64,000 bases of DNA from contig CAUJDN010000115.1 of assembly GCA_963169195.1 (NCBI GenBank), positions 33,752 through 97,751 on the forward strand, read 5' to 3'. Origin of the DNA: Acidobacteriota bacterium (GTDB taxonomy: Bacteria > Acidobacteriota > Vicinamibacteria > Vicinamibacterales > UBA2999). The position numbers were made by a program, and so were the translations under genes. Below are positions 1 to 10,707 of the stretch, in pieces (position 1 is the stretch's first letter; the number at the start of each line of letters is the position of its first letter). The notes beneath the pieces were generated by a model that was not told where the DNA came from, did not search any database, and worked only from the letters and a program-made list of their open reading frames with translations.

Positions 1-49
1 CCGACAGGACCTGCACCGGGACGCGCTCGCCGATGTCCGGCGGAGCCAT
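1..49 (-). CDS. N-terminal fragment of an unidentified protein
   Basis: An ATG on the minus strand at 49 opens a frame beginning MAPPDIGERVPVQVLS that runs off the window edge. It starts 3 nt after the stop of the phosphoribosyltransferase gene, so it is probably the third gene of the same minus-strand operon. Sixteen residues are too few to name a family. Confidence 0.45.
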   Translation of the reverse strand, partial: MAPPDIGERVPVQVLS

Positions 50-52
50 GGG

Positions 53-742
53 TCACTCTCCTTTCTCCGCCTCGGCCCGGCCACCGGCCGGCGCCGCGAG
101 CAACTCCCGCACTTCTTCGTCGGTGGTCTGGCCGAAGTCGACGTACCAGAGGCCGACCGCCGAGAACGGGTCGGGCGTCCGCAGGCACACCATCTCGTCG
201 GCCACCGCGGCCAGCGCGTCGCGCGCGTCCACGGATCCCACGGGCACCGCCACCACGATGCGCGCGGGCTTCGAGCGACGCGCGGCCGCCACCGCCGCCC
301 GCATGGTCGAACCCGTGGCAAGGCCATCGTCCACCAGGATCGCGACGCGCCCTTCGATGGGCACGGGCGGCCGGCCGTTGCGGTACGCGTGCTCGCGCCG
401 CTCGAGCTCGAGGGCTTCCGCCTGCGCGATACGATCGATGACGTCCGTCGACGGCATGTACGCCGGGCTGATCTCCTCGTTCAGCACGCGCACGCCACCG
501 CTGGCGATGGCGCCCATCGCGAACTCGGCGTGCCCGGGGAAGCCCAGCTTCCGCACCACGAACACGTCCAGCGGCGCGTGCAGGGCGGACGCCACCTCGA
601 AGGCGACGGGCACGCCACCGCGCGGCAATCCCAGAACCACCACGTCGTCGCGATGGGCATAGACCTTCAGGCGACGCGCCAGCAGCCGGCCGGCCTCGCG
701 CCGGTCCGCGAACCGCTCTGGCGTGTCCCAGATGTGCGCCAC
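53..742 (-). CDS. Phosphoribosyltransferase-family protein
   Basis: A 229-residue cytoplasmic protein of the type I phosphoribosyltransferase fold. The PRPP-binding loop is visible as VAILVDDGLATGST at about residues 133-146, with the two acidic residues and GxxT expected of the family. The N-terminal part has the LGLPRGGVPVA stretch seen in stand-alone bacterial PRTases of this kind. Start is GTG at 742. It lies 22 nt after a CBS-domain gene and 3 nt before another gene, so it is mid-operon. Such PRTases often sit with stress or CBS-domain genes, but the acceptor base is unknown and I do not assign a specific salvage reaction. Confidence 0.85.
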   Translation of the reverse strand: MAHIWDTPERFADRREAGRLLARRLKVYAHRDDVVVLGLPRGGVPVAFEVASALHAPLDVFVVRKLGFPGHAEFAMGAIASGGVRVLNEEISPAYMPSTDVIDRIAQAEALELERREHAYRNGRPPVPIEGRVAILVDDGLATGSTMRAAVAAARRSKPARIVVAVPVGSVDARDALAAVADEMVCLRTPDPFSAVGLWYVDFGQTTDEEVRELLAAPAGGRAEAEKGE

Positions 743-764
743 GGGCCTGCTCGTTTCGGCCGTG

Positions 765-1226
765 TCACGCCACGGACACGTGCGGCGCGGGGTGATGGTG
801 CCCGCAGATCTCCTGTAGTGCGTCCAGCACCTCCGTCGAGCTCACGGGCCTCTTCGGTCCCGCGGCCAGCAGGATGTCGTTCATCGAGATGACGCCCAGC
901 ACGGTCTCGCCGAAGCCGGTGACCGGCAGGCGCCGCACGCGGTGCTCCCGCATCACCGCGAGGGCCTCGTGCACGTCATCGTCGGGAGCGACGCTCCAGA
1001 CGGGGGCCTGGGCGACCTCGCCAACCGTCAACGCCGACGCGAGCGCGTTGCGGGTGGCCAGGGCGATGTACAAGTCCCGGTCCGTGACCACACCCACGAG
1101 GTGCCCGCGGTCCACGACCGGCAGGAACCCGCAGTCCTCGTCGAGCATCAGGGCCGCCGCCTCCGCGAGGCTGGTGGCCGGGCCGCACGTCCGTGCCGTC
1201 GCCGTCATCACGTCCTTGACCTTCAT
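765..1226 (-). CDS. Tandem CBS-domain protein
   Basis: A 153-residue protein consisting almost entirely of two CBS domains (about residues 1-60 and 68-128), each with the VVDRGHLVGVVTDRDL-type beta-strand/helix signature (second copy LPVTGFGETVLGVISMNDIL). CBS pairs bind adenine nucleotides and act as energy or redox sensors; no catalytic domain is attached. The start chosen is the ATG of MKVKDVM at 1226, because GGAGGT lies 4 nt upstream; a longer frame from 1286 lacks this. It is the first gene of the minus-strand operon that continues into the phosphoribosyltransferase. The histidine-rich tail (GHHHP) may bind metal, which is only a guess. Confidence 0.85.
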   Translation of the reverse strand: MKVKDVMTATARTCGPATSLAEAAALMLDEDCGFLPVVDRGHLVGVVTDRDLYIALATRNALASALTVGEVAQAPVWSVAPDDDVHEALAVMREHRVRRLPVTGFGETVLGVISMNDILLAAGPKRPVSSTEVLDALQEICGHHHPAPHVSVA

Positions 1227-1574
1227 GGTGACCTCCAAGGCGTCTCGGGACCACGTTCCGACTCGTCCATGGGTCGGGGCTGACACGTCAGGCTATTCAA
1301 CACCCACAAGGCAACTCCCATGCCGATCACCGGGTATCCCGCGTGCGGGGAGAGCACCCCACCCCACCACGGGGGTGCCGGGAAGCCGCCATTCCGTTCG
1401 ACAGGACTGCGGAAATTCCGACGACCGGCCGTGGCTCAGGCCCGGGCCGCCGCGTGGTGGAGGCTGCCGGCAGCCGGCACGTCGCTTGCGAGTTCCCTGC
1501 GTGGTCGGGAGCCGGGAGCCGGGAGTGAGCTTGTCGGCCGAAGCCGTGGCGAAGGTGGGATTCGAGGTGCAGGC
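1227..1574. other. Divergent intergenic region
   Basis: About 350 bp between the divergent CBS-domain and ligase operons. It must hold promoters for both. One inverted repeat is visible (GCACCCC at 1354-1360 and GGGGTGC at 1372-1378). No clear -35/-10 pair could be picked with confidence, and I see no gene here. Confidence 0.4.
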
Positions 1575-3364
<1,790 letters not shown>

Positions 3365-3368
<4 letters not shown>

Positions 3369-4363
3369 GCGAGCCCGCCGTTGTCGATCCCCAGCATGGC
3401 CGCCATCTGCTGGCCGAGATGCTGCGCATCCGGCGCTTCGAAGAACGCTGCGCCGAGCTCTACAGCGCGGGACACATCCGCGGCTTCCTGCACCTCTACA
3501 TCGGCGAAGAGGCGGTGGCGGTCGGCGCCATGCAGGCCCTGACCCCGGACGACGCCATCGTCGCGACGTATCGGGAGCACGGGCACGCGCTGGCGCGCGG
3601 CATTCCGGCGACGGCCCTCATGGCCGAGATGTTCGGCAAGCAGGAGGGCTGCAGCCGGGGCCGCGGCGGGTCGATGCACGTCTTCGACGCGGCCACGCGC
3701 TTCTATGGTGGCAACGCCATCGTCGGCGGCGGCCTGCCGGTCGCGGTGGGCCTTGCGCTGGCCGACCGCATGAGCAACCGGCCTCGGGTGACGGCCTGCT
3801 TCTTCGGCGACGGCGCCGTGGCCGAGGGCGAGTTCCACGAGTCGCTGAACCTGGCCGCGCTCTGGCGCCTGCCGGTGCTCTTCCTGTGCGAGAACAACCT
3901 CTATGCCATGGGCACGCGCATCGAGCGCGCGCTCGCGGAGACCGACATCGTGATGAAGGCGCGCAGCTACCGCATCCCGGCCGACGTGGTGGACGGCATG
4001 GACGTCCTGGCGGTGGAGGACGCCGCCAGGCGCGCGGTCGCCGCGGTGCGGCGGGGCGACGGCCCGATGTTCCTGGAGCTGCAGACGTATCGCTTCCGCG
4101 CGCACTCCATGTTCGACGCCGAGCTCTATCGCGACAAGGCCGAGGTCGAGCAGTGGAAACAGCGCGATCCGATCGCGATCTTCGCCGCGCGTCTCACGCG
4201 CGAGGCGGGCCTGACCGCCGGCGAGTACCAGGAGATCGACGCGCACGCCTTGCGCGAGGTGCAGGAGGCCGTCGCCTTCGCGGAAGCCGGGACATGGGAG
4301 CCGGTGGACGAGCTCACCACCGACGTGTACACGCCCCGGATGGAGGAGGTGCGTCATGCCTGA
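3365..4363 (+). CDS. pdhA: Pyruvate dehydrogenase-type E1 component, alpha subunit
   Basis: A 332-residue thiamin-diphosphate-dependent 2-oxoacid dehydrogenase alpha subunit. The ThDP/Mg motif is visible as [15 protein letters not shown] followed by CENN, and HVGEEA/REHGHA-type sequences in the first third match PDH and acetoin dehydrogenase E1alpha. With E1beta it decarboxylates a 2-oxoacid and transfers the acyl (or hydroxyalkyl) unit to the lipoyl group of E2. Substrate cannot be fixed from sequence: pyruvate, acetoin or a branched-chain oxoacid are possible. It overlaps both neighbours (4 nt upstream, 8 nt downstream), implying translational coupling and a stoichiometric complex. Confidence 0.9.
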
Positions 4364-5366
4364 CGTGGCCGCCTCCCCCATCGTCCGCATGACCTATCGC
4401 GACGCGTCCCGCGCGGGCATCCGCGAGGCCCTCCTGCGGGATCCGCGCGTGTTCCTGATGGGCGAGGACGTCGGCCGCTACGGCGGCGCCTACGCCGTCA
4501 GCAAGGGCCTGCTCGCGGAGTTCGGTCCCGAGCGCATCCGCGACACGCCGCTCTCGGAGAGCGCGTTCGTCGGTGCGGGCATCGGCGCGGCGCTCGGCGG
4601 CATGCGGCCCATCGTCGAGGTGATGACGGTGAACTTCAGCCTCCTCGCGCTGGACCAGATCGTCAACAACGCCGCCACCATCCGCCACATGTCCGGCGGG
4701 CAGTTCAGCGTGCCGCTCGTCATCCGCATGGTCACGGGCGCGGGCCGGCAGCTGGCCGCCCAGCACGCGCACAGCCTGGAGGGGTGGTACGCCCACATCC
4801 CCGGCCTGCGGATCGTGGCGCCGGCCACGCTCGAGGACGTGCGCGGCATGCTGTGGACGGCGCTCGAGGATCCCGATCCCGTGCTCATCTTCGAGCACCA
4901 GGGTCTCTACAACATGGAGGGCGACCTGGCCGCGAATGCCGGCCCCGTTGACATCGATCGCGCCGCCGTTCGACGGCGGGGCGACGACGTGACGGTCGTG
5001 ACGTACGGCGGGTCGCTGTTCAAGTCGCTGCAGGCGGCCGAGATGGCGATGGCCGAAGGCATCTCGGCGGAGGTGATTGACCTCCGGACGCTGCGGCCGC
5101 TCGACATGGAGACCGTCGTCGCCTCCGTCCGCCGCACGCATCGCGTGGTGGTGGCGGACGAAGGCTGGCGGAGCGGAAGCCTCTCCGCCGAGATCACCAC
5201 ACGCCTGGTCGAGCAGGCGTTCTACGACCTGGATGCTCCGGTGGCCCGCGTCTGCACGGAGGAAGTGCCGATTCCCTACCCGAAGCATCTCGAGGACGCG
5301 GCGGTGCCGCAGCCGGCCACGATCCGGGCGGCGATCCAGCGCGTCGTGGCGGCCGGCGCGCGCTGA
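4356..5366 (+). CDS. pdhB: Pyruvate dehydrogenase-type E1 component, beta subunit
   Basis: A 336-residue E1beta subunit with the typical [19 protein letters not shown]-terminus, the DTPLSE motif, the GxxxxRPIVEVM helix, and the C-terminal ThDP-enzyme domain ending in the [11 protein letters not shown] motif found in E1beta proteins. Length is normal for the family. It starts inside the end of the alpha gene (8-nt overlap) and is followed 18 nt later by the E2 gene. No E3 (dihydrolipoamide dehydrogenase) gene occurs in the window, so the complex must borrow a housekeeping E3 or lack a redox-regeneration step. Confidence 0.9.
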   Translation: MPDVAASPIVRMTYRDASRAGIREALLRDPRVFLMGEDVGRYGGAYAVSKGLLAEFGPERIRDTPLSESAFVGAGIGAALGGMRPIVEVMTVNFSLLALDQIVNNAATIRHMSGGQFSVPLVIRMVTGAGRQLAAQHAHSLEGWYAHIPGLRIVAPATLEDVRGMLWTALEDPDPVLIFEHQGLYNMEGDLAANAGPVDIDRAAVRRRGDDVTVVTYGGSLFKSLQAAEMAMAEGISAEVIDLRTLRPLDMETVVASVRRTHRVVVADEGWRSGSLSAEITTRLVEQAFYDLDAPVARVCTEEVPIPYPKHLEDAAVPQPATIRAAIQRVVAAGAR

Positions 5367-5384
5367 CGGGACCGCGAGGCACAG

Positions 5385-6563
5385 ATGTCGGATTTCCGCA
5401 TGCCCTCACTCGGCGCCGACATGGAGGCCGGCACGCTCATCCGGTGGCTCAAGCAGCCCGGCGACGAGGTGAAGCGCGGCGACATCGTCGCCGAGGTCGA
5501 CACCGACAAGGGCGCCATCGAGATCGAGGTCTTCGAGGACGGCGTGATCGAGGAACTCGTCGTGCAGCCCGGCGAGAAGGTCCCTGTCGGCCGGACGCTG
5601 GCACGCATTCGCACGGCAGGCATCGTACCCGCGCCGGCGCCGCCCCGCGAAGCCCCGCAGGTGACGGGAAGCGCCGCCGCAGGGGTGCCGGCCGGCGCAC
5701 CCGCTCCCCCGGCCCCGAGCCGGGCCGGGGCGCCGCCCCCCACGCGCGTGGCAGCGTCTCCAGCCGCGCGCCGGCGGGCGACCGAACTCGGCGTCGACCT
5801 GCGACGCATCACCGGCACCGGCCCCGACGGCGCCATCACACTGGCCGATGTCGAGGGCGCCGCGGCAGTCGCCGCCGCGCCGGCTCCCGCGCCGGATCGC
5901 CAGCAGGCCATGCGCCGCGCCATCGCGGCGGCCATGGCGAAGTCGAAGCGCGAGATCCCGCACGCGTACGTCACCACCACCATCGACATGTTCCGGGCAA
6001 CGGCGTGGCTGCGCGCCGAGAACCAGCGCCGATCCGTCGAGGACCGGCTGCTGCCGGCGGCGATGCTCCTGAAGGCGGTCGCCGGTGCCGTGTCGGACGT
6101 CCCCGAGGTGAACGGCTACTGGGTCGAAGACCGGCTGCAGGCGTCGCCGCGCGTCCACATCGGCACCGCCATCGTGCTTCGCGGCGGGGGCCTCATCTCG
6201 CCGGCGCTCCACGACGTGGACCAGCGCGACCTCGGCGCGGTGATGCGCGGCCTCTCCGACCTGGTCGCGCGCGCGCGGTCGGGAGCGCTCCGCGGGTCCG
6301 AGCTCACCGACGGCACCATCACCGTCACCAACCTCGGCGACCAGGGCGTGGACGGCGTGCTCGGCATCATCTACCCGCCTCAGGTCGCCCTCGTCGGCTT
6401 CGGCCGCATCGTCGAGCGCCCGTGGATCGAGGAGGGCCGCATCGAGGCGAGGCCCGTGCTGCACGCCTCGCTCTCGTTCGACCATCGCGCCGTGGACGGG
6501 CACCGCGCGGGACTGTTCCTGGCGGCCGTCGAGCGGCGGCTCCAGGCGCCGGAGGCCTTATGA
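5385..6563 (+). CDS. pdhC: Dihydrolipoamide acyltransferase (E2)
   Basis: A 392-residue E2 with one N-terminal lipoyl domain (residues 1-76, lipoylation lysine K42 in VDTDKGAIE), an Ala/Pro-rich hinge (about 83-122), a peripheral subunit-binding domain (about 123-160) and a C-terminal catalytic chloramphenicol-acetyltransferase-like domain with the active-site motif SFDHRAVDG. It normally moves the acyl group from lipoate to CoA. A GAGGC sequence about 8 nt before ATG 5385 may serve as ribosome binding site. The stop overlaps the start of the acyl carrier protein gene (ATGA at 6560-6563), a strong hint that the ACP works with this E2. Confidence 0.9.
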   Translation: MSDFRMPSLGADMEAGTLIRWLKQPGDEVKRGDIVAEVDTDKGAIEIEVFEDGVIEELVVQPGEKVPVGRTLARIRTAGIVPAPAPPREAPQVTGSAAAGVPAGAPAPPAPSRAGAPPPTRVAASPAARRRATELGVDLRRITGTGPDGAITLADVEGAAAVAAAPAPAPDRQQAMRRAIAAAMAKSKREIPHAYVTTTIDMFRATAWLRAENQRRSVEDRLLPAAMLLKAVAGAVSDVPEVNGYWVEDRLQASPRVHIGTAIVLRGGGLISPALHDVDQRDLGAVMRGLSDLVARARSGALRGSELTDGTITVTNLGDQGVDGVLGIIYPPQVALVGFGRIVERPWIEEGRIEARPVLHASLSFDHRAVDGHRAGLFLAAVERRLQAPEAL

Positions 6564-6811
6564 CCGATCAGGATCTGCTGGCCCTCGTCCGCCAGTCGCT
6601 GGCGAAGGTGGCGCCCGAGACCGCGACGATGGAGATCGCGGCGGACGCCCCGCTGCGCGAGGAATACGACCTCGACTCGATGGACTTCCTGAACTTCATC
6701 ATCGGCCTGCACAAGGCCACCGGTGTGGAGATTCCGGAGATCGACTATCCGAAGCTCGGCACCATCGCGGGCGCGGTCGCGTACCTCGCGGAACGGCGCG
6801 GGCAAACGTAG
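6560..6811 (+). CDS. Acyl carrier protein
   Basis: An 83-residue acyl carrier protein. The phosphopantetheine attachment site is S40 in the motif EEYDLDSMDFLNF, which has the DSM/L-x-F/L pattern of ACPs, followed by the acidic helix II and a GVEIPE loop. It is too short to be detected easily and is hidden in a longer shadow frame. No ketosynthase or other fatty-acid gene is nearby; instead it is coupled by a 4-nt overlap to a lipoyl E2 and shares an operon with an AMP-forming ligase. The simplest readings are that the ligase or the PDH-like complex loads it with a two-carbon or other short acyl unit. Confidence 0.88.
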   Translation: MTDQDLLALVRQSLAKVAPETATMEIAADAPLREEYDLDSMDFLNFIIGLHKATGVEIPEIDYPKLGTIAGAVAYLAERRGQT

Positions 6812-6832
6812 CCGCGGGACCGGGCCTGCGCG

Positions 6833-6838
6833 TATGAT
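6833..6838 (+). promoter_or_regulatory. Putative -10 box of a near-leaderless promoter
   Basis: TATGAT, 8 nt before the ATG at 6847. No ribosome binding site lies between, consistent with a leaderless or nearly leaderless transcript. Confidence 0.4.
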
Positions 6839-6846
6839 GCCGTCCC

Positions 6847-8031
6847 ATGCACGTGCTTCTCCTCGGCACGGGGATGCAGGGGCGCGCCGCCCTCCACCAC
6901 CTGGCCACCAGCCCCGGCGTCACGGCCATCACCGCCGCGGACCGGCACACCGAGGCCGCCCGGCAGTTCGCCGGCGAACGTGGCTACGCGTCGCGGATCA
7001 CCTGGGCGACCCTCGACGCGCGTGATCGGGCCGCGCTCGGCGGGCTCTTCGCCGTGCAGCCGGATGTCGCCATCGACCTGCTGCCCGTCCCGCTCATCGG
7101 CGCCGTGGCCCATGCGGCCGTGGAGGCCGGCGTGCCGCTGGTGAACACGTTCTACGTGACACCGGAGTTGCGCGCGATGGAGGGGCCGGCCCGCGACCGC
7201 GGCGTCACGCTGCTGCCCGAGCTCGGCATGGATCCGGGCCTCGACCTGCTGCTGCTCGGCGATGCGGCGCGCCGCCTCGACCGCGTCACCGAGGTCCTCT
7301 GCTACGGCGCCGGCATTCCCGAGCCGGCGGCCGCGAACAACCCGCTCAAGTACAAGATCACCTGGACGTTCGAGGGTGTGCTCCGCTCCTACCTCCGCCC
7401 CGCGTGCCTCGTGCGCGACGGCCGCGTCGTCCATCTCCCGGACACCGCACAGTTCGCCCCGGAACACGTGCATACCGTGGTCATGGACGAGACTGGCCCG
7501 CTCGAAGCGTTCCCGAACGGCGACGTGCTGCCCTACCTGCGGCTGCTGGGCGTGGACCCGGCGGGCATCAGCCGGGCCGGCCGCTTCGCGATGCGCTATC
7601 CAGGCCATTCGGCCTTCTGGAAGACGATGGCAGACCTGCACCTGCTGGACGACGAGGCCATCTTCGTCGACGGGGTGGCGGTGAACCGCCGGCGGTTCCT
7701 GGCGGCGGCGCTCGAGCCACGGCTGCAGTACGCCCCGGGCGAACGCGACCTCGGCCTCCTGAGGGTGGAGGTCGCCGGAGAGCGGAACGGCGTGCAGGCA
7801 CGCGTGGTCCACCAGGTCGTAGACCGCCTCGACCCGCGGACCGGCCTCTCCGCGATGAGCCGCCTGGTGGGCTTCACCGCCAGCATCGGCGCCCAGATGA
7901 TCGTCCGCGGCGACATCCGCGGCGGGGGGCTCAAGTCGCCGCTCGTGGACGTGCCCTTCGCGCCGTTCGCGCGGGCGCTGGGCGACTGCGGCATCACCAT
8001 CACCACCACCGAATCGGCTCCGGCCGCCTGA
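6847..8031 (+). CDS. Saccharopine dehydrogenase-like NAD(P)-dependent oxidoreductase
   Basis: A 394-residue protein with an N-terminal Rossmann fold (LLGTGMQG at residues 4-11) followed by the catalytic and dimerisation region of the saccharopine dehydrogenase / lysine 6-dehydrogenase group. The PELGMDPGLDLLLL segment around residues 125-140 and the LKYKITWTFEGVL stretch are characteristic. Members oxidise or reduce secondary amines or lysine-type substrates. The substrate here is unknown. It starts 35 nt after the ACP gene behind what looks like its own promoter, and is followed 13 nt later by an antiporter gene, with which it probably forms an operon; an amino-acid catabolic pair is one possible reading. 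Confidence 0.8.
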   Translation: MHVLLLGTGMQGRAALHHLATSPGVTAITAADRHTEAARQFAGERGYASRITWATLDARDRAALGGLFAVQPDVAIDLLPVPLIGAVAHAAVEAGVPLVNTFYVTPELRAMEGPARDRGVTLLPELGMDPGLDLLLLGDAARRLDRVTEVLCYGAGIPEPAAANNPLKYKITWTFEGVLRSYLRPACLVRDGRVVHLPDTAQFAPEHVHTVVMDETGPLEAFPNGDVLPYLRLLGVDPAGISRAGRFAMRYPGHSAFWKTMADLHLLDDEAIFVDGVAVNRRRFLAAALEPRLQYAPGERDLGLLRVEVAGERNGVQARVVHQVVDRLDPRTGLSAMSRLVGFTASIGAQMIVRGDIRGGGLKSPLVDVPFAPFARALGDCGITITTTESAPAA

Positions 8032-8044
8032 CTGGGGAGTCCAC

Positions 8045-9463
8045 ATGCCTGTTCCGGCGCCGCTCGGCGCGCTCTCGCTCCTGCCGGTCGTACTCGCGCT
8101 CGGTCTCGCGTTCTGGACGCGGAACGCCGCGCTCTCGCTCCTCGCCGGCTGCATCGTCGGCGGCGTGCTGACGGGTCTCGATCCCGCCAGCGGGCTGTCG
8201 CAGATCCTCAGGACGTCGCTCGGGACCAGCGACTTCATCTGGGTGATGATGATCGAGGTCGCCGTCGGCGTGATGATTGCGTTCTACCTGCGCGCCGGCG
8301 TCATCGGCGCCTTCGCGGCGTGGGCGTCCACGCGGCTCCGGTCGCGCCGCGCGGCGTCGGGGTTCGCCTGGGTCCTCGGGCTGTTCGTCTTCTTCAGCGA
8401 CTACTTCAGCCCGCTCTTTGCCGGCCCGATCGCGCGCCCGCTGACGGACCGGTACCGCGTGTCGCGGGAGCAGCTCGCCTATCTCCTGGACTCGACGAGC
8501 GCGCCGGTGGCCACCCTGCTGCCGCTCAGCGGCTGGGCGGTCTACATCGCAGGCCTCATGGTGGGACATGGCCCCGTGGCCTCGGCGGCCGATGGCATGG
8601 CGCTCTTCATTCGCGCGATTCCCTTCAACTTCTACGGGTGGCTCGCCACGATGCTGGCCGGCCTGCTGGCCTTCGGCCTGCTGCCGCACTTCGGCCCGAT
8701 GCGCCGTGCCGAGGCGCGCGCCCTCCACGAGGGCAAGGTACTGCGGGACGGCGCCGTGCCCCTCACCGGCGGCGAGCTCGAGGCCATCCGGCCGCGCCCG
8801 GGCCGGCAGCCCGGGCTCTTCGCGTACCTCGTGATTCCGGTGGCCATCGTGCTGGGCGTCGCGGTGGGGACGTTCGCCGCCCTCGGCGAGGTGCGCATTC
8901 TCGAGGCCTTTCTCGCCGGCGTGATGTACCAGGCGGCGGCACTCGCATTCGGCCGGCACTTCGAAGGCGTCGCCGACGCGGTGGACGTCGCCATGGCCGG
9001 CATCAAGGGCGTGCTGCCGGCGATCGTCATCCTCGCGCTGGCCTACGCCATCAACGGGGTGTCGAAGACGCTCGGCGCGCAGCAGTACATCGTGTCGGCG
9101 ACGGCGGGATGGATGACGGCGGGATTCCTGCCCGCGGCCACGTTCGGCTCGGGGGCCCTCATCTCGTTCTTCACCGGCACCTCGTGGGGCACCTACGCCA
9201 TCCTCGCCCCCATCGTCATGCCCGTGGCCTTCAGCCTCTCGGGGGGGGCCGTCGACACGCAGGTGCTCTTCACGGTGGGCGCGCTCGTCGGGGGCGGGCT
9301 GTTCGGCGACCATGCGTCGCCCATGTCGGACACGACGTGCCTGTCCTCGTTCGGCGCGGGGTCGGACCACATGGACCACGTGACGACACAGCTGCCCTAC
9401 GCGCTCACGGCCGCGGCGATCTCGATGGGCGTGCTCGTCGCGGCCGGGTGGCTCGCGTCGTAG
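8045..9463 (+). CDS. NhaC-family Na+/H+ or organic-acid antiporter
   Basis: A 472-residue inner-membrane protein with about 11-12 hydrophobic segments. The pattern (RxAVSLLAGxxxGG-like start, FFSDYFSPLFAGPIARPLTDRYRVSREQLAYLLDSTSAPVATLLPLSGW in the middle, and GDHASPMSDTTCLSSFGAGSDHMDHVTTQLPYA near the C-terminus) matches the NhaC ion-transporter superfamily. These include Na+/H+ antiporters and malate/lactate or amino-acid exchangers, so the true solute is open. GGGAG lies 6 nt before ATG 8045. The partner gene upstream is the saccharopine-dehydrogenase-like enzyme. It converges on the aminotransferase gene with only 7 nt between stops. Confidence 0.82.
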   Translation: MPVPAPLGALSLLPVVLALGLAFWTRNAALSLLAGCIVGGVLTGLDPASGLSQILRTSLGTSDFIWVMMIEVAVGVMIAFYLRAGVIGAFAAWASTRLRSRRAASGFAWVLGLFVFFSDYFSPLFAGPIARPLTDRYRVSREQLAYLLDSTSAPVATLLPLSGWAVYIAGLMVGHGPVASAADGMALFIRAIPFNFYGWLATMLAGLLAFGLLPHFGPMRRAEARALHEGKVLRDGAVPLTGGELEAIRPRPGRQPGLFAYLVIPVAIVLGVAVGTFAALGEVRILEAFLAGVMYQAAALAFGRHFEGVADAVDVAMAGIKGVLPAIVILALAYAINGVSKTLGAQQYIVSATAGWMTAGFLPAATFGSGALISFFTGTSWGTYAILAPIVMPVAFSLSGGAVDTQVLFTVGALVGGGLFGDHASPMSDTTCLSSFGAGSDHMDHVTTQLPYALTAAAISMGVLVAAGWLAS

Positions 9464-9470
9464 CGCCGCG

Positions 9471-10658
9471 TCACGGCGCGGGTGCGGCCAGCGCCGCCCG
9501 CACCCGTGGGGCCTCGGCCAGCGCGCGCCCGAGCACGGCCGCCATGGCCGTGGCGTCGTCCGGGTTCATCTGAAGCCCGGTCGGCAGATGCATGAGGGCC
9601 TGGGTCAGTCGCTCGGTCACCGGCAGCGGATGGCGCAGCGGCTCGAACGCGTAGGGCGGACTGCGGTGGCAACCGGGCCGGAAGTATCGCCTCGGGTTCA
9701 CGCGCTCGGCGACGAGCACCCGGCACAGCGCATCGCGGCCGAGGGGTGCGGTGTCGTCCACCTCGATCACGGCGTAGTGCCCGGACGGGACGTCGGCGGC
9801 GGGGTGCTCGCACAGGCGGACCCCCGGCAGGCCCGCGAGCCCATGGCGATAGGCGTCGTGGATGGCCCGGTTGTGCGCGCACAGCCGATCGAACCCGGCG
9901 AGGTTCGACAGCGCCATCGCCGCCGAGAACTCGTTCATCTTCGCGTTGATGCCGCGGGAGACCACACGGCCTCCGGCATTGAAGCCGAAGTTGCGCAGCC
10001 GCCGCAGGCGCTCGGCCAGATCATCGTCGGTGGTGGTCACCAGACCGCCCTCGAGTCCGTTGATGGACTTCGTGGCGTGCAGGCTGAACACCTCCGCGCG
10101 GCCGAAGCGGCCGAGGGGCGTCCCTCCGCGAGTGCTCCCCGTCGCGTGCGCCGCGTCGAACAGCACCGGCACGCCCCGCGCATCGGCCACGCGCTGGATC
10201 GGGTCGATGTCGCAGGGCCGGCCCCAGAGGTGGACGCCGATGATGGCCGCGGTGTCGGGCGTGAGGGCCGCCTCCAGGCGCGCGGCGTCCAGGGTATGCG
10301 TGTCGGCCGAGACATCGCAGAAGACCGGGCGCAGGCCGATCCACGACATCGCGTGCACGGTGCCGATGAAGGTGAACGACGGGACGACGACCTCGCCGGC
10401 GATGCCCATGGCGGCGGCCGCCAGCTGGAGGCCCAGGGTGGCGTTGGCGACGGCCACGGCGTGCCGCACGCCGTGCAAGGCGGCGAACCGCTCCTCGAGG
10501 CGCTGCACGAGCGGCCCCTCGTTGGTGAGCCAGCGACGGGCCATCGCATCGCTGACGAGGGCGGCCGTCGCCGTCGGATCGAGGATGTTCGGGCATCCGG
10601 TGCGGAGCGGCGTGGCGAACGCGGGCGGGCCGCCCAGCACCGCGAGTGAGGCAGCCAT
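9471..10658 (-). CDS. DegT/DnrJ/EryC1/StrS-family PLP sugar aminotransferase
   Basis: A 395-residue pyridoxal-phosphate aminotransferase of the DegT family, which adds an amino group to nucleotide-linked keto-sugars for surface glycans. The PLP lysine is in FSLHATKSINGLEGG (about residue 196), preceded by the VHLWGRPCDID and DAAHATGS motifs that place the cofactor; the N-terminus has the TNEGPLVQRLEERFA signature. I take ATG 10658 as start, since the extra residues from 10697 are GC-rich and unlike family N-termini. It follows the WbqC-like gene by 49 nt in the same direction, so the two probably act in one polysaccharide-modification pathway. Confidence 0.88.
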   Translation of the reverse strand: MAASLAVLGGPPAFATPLRTGCPNILDPTATAALVSDAMARRWLTNEGPLVQRLEERFAALHGVRHAVAVANATLGLQLAAAAMGIAGEVVVPSFTFIGTVHAMSWIGLRPVFCDVSADTHTLDAARLEAALTPDTAAIIGVHLWGRPCDIDPIQRVADARGVPVLFDAAHATGSTRGGTPLGRFGRAEVFSLHATKSINGLEGGLVTTTDDDLAERLRRLRNFGFNAGGRVVSRGINAKMNEFSAAMALSNLAGFDRLCAHNRAIHDAYRHGLAGLPGVRLCEHPAADVPSGHYAVIEVDDTAPLGRDALCRVLVAERVNPRRYFRPGCHRSPPYAFEPLRHPLPVTERLTQALMHLPTGLQMNPDDATAMAAVLGRALAEAPRVRAALAAPAP

Positions 10659-10707
10659 GGGTGGCCCACAGCATACGCCCGCGCCGCCGGCGCACAAACC
10701 CGCCCGA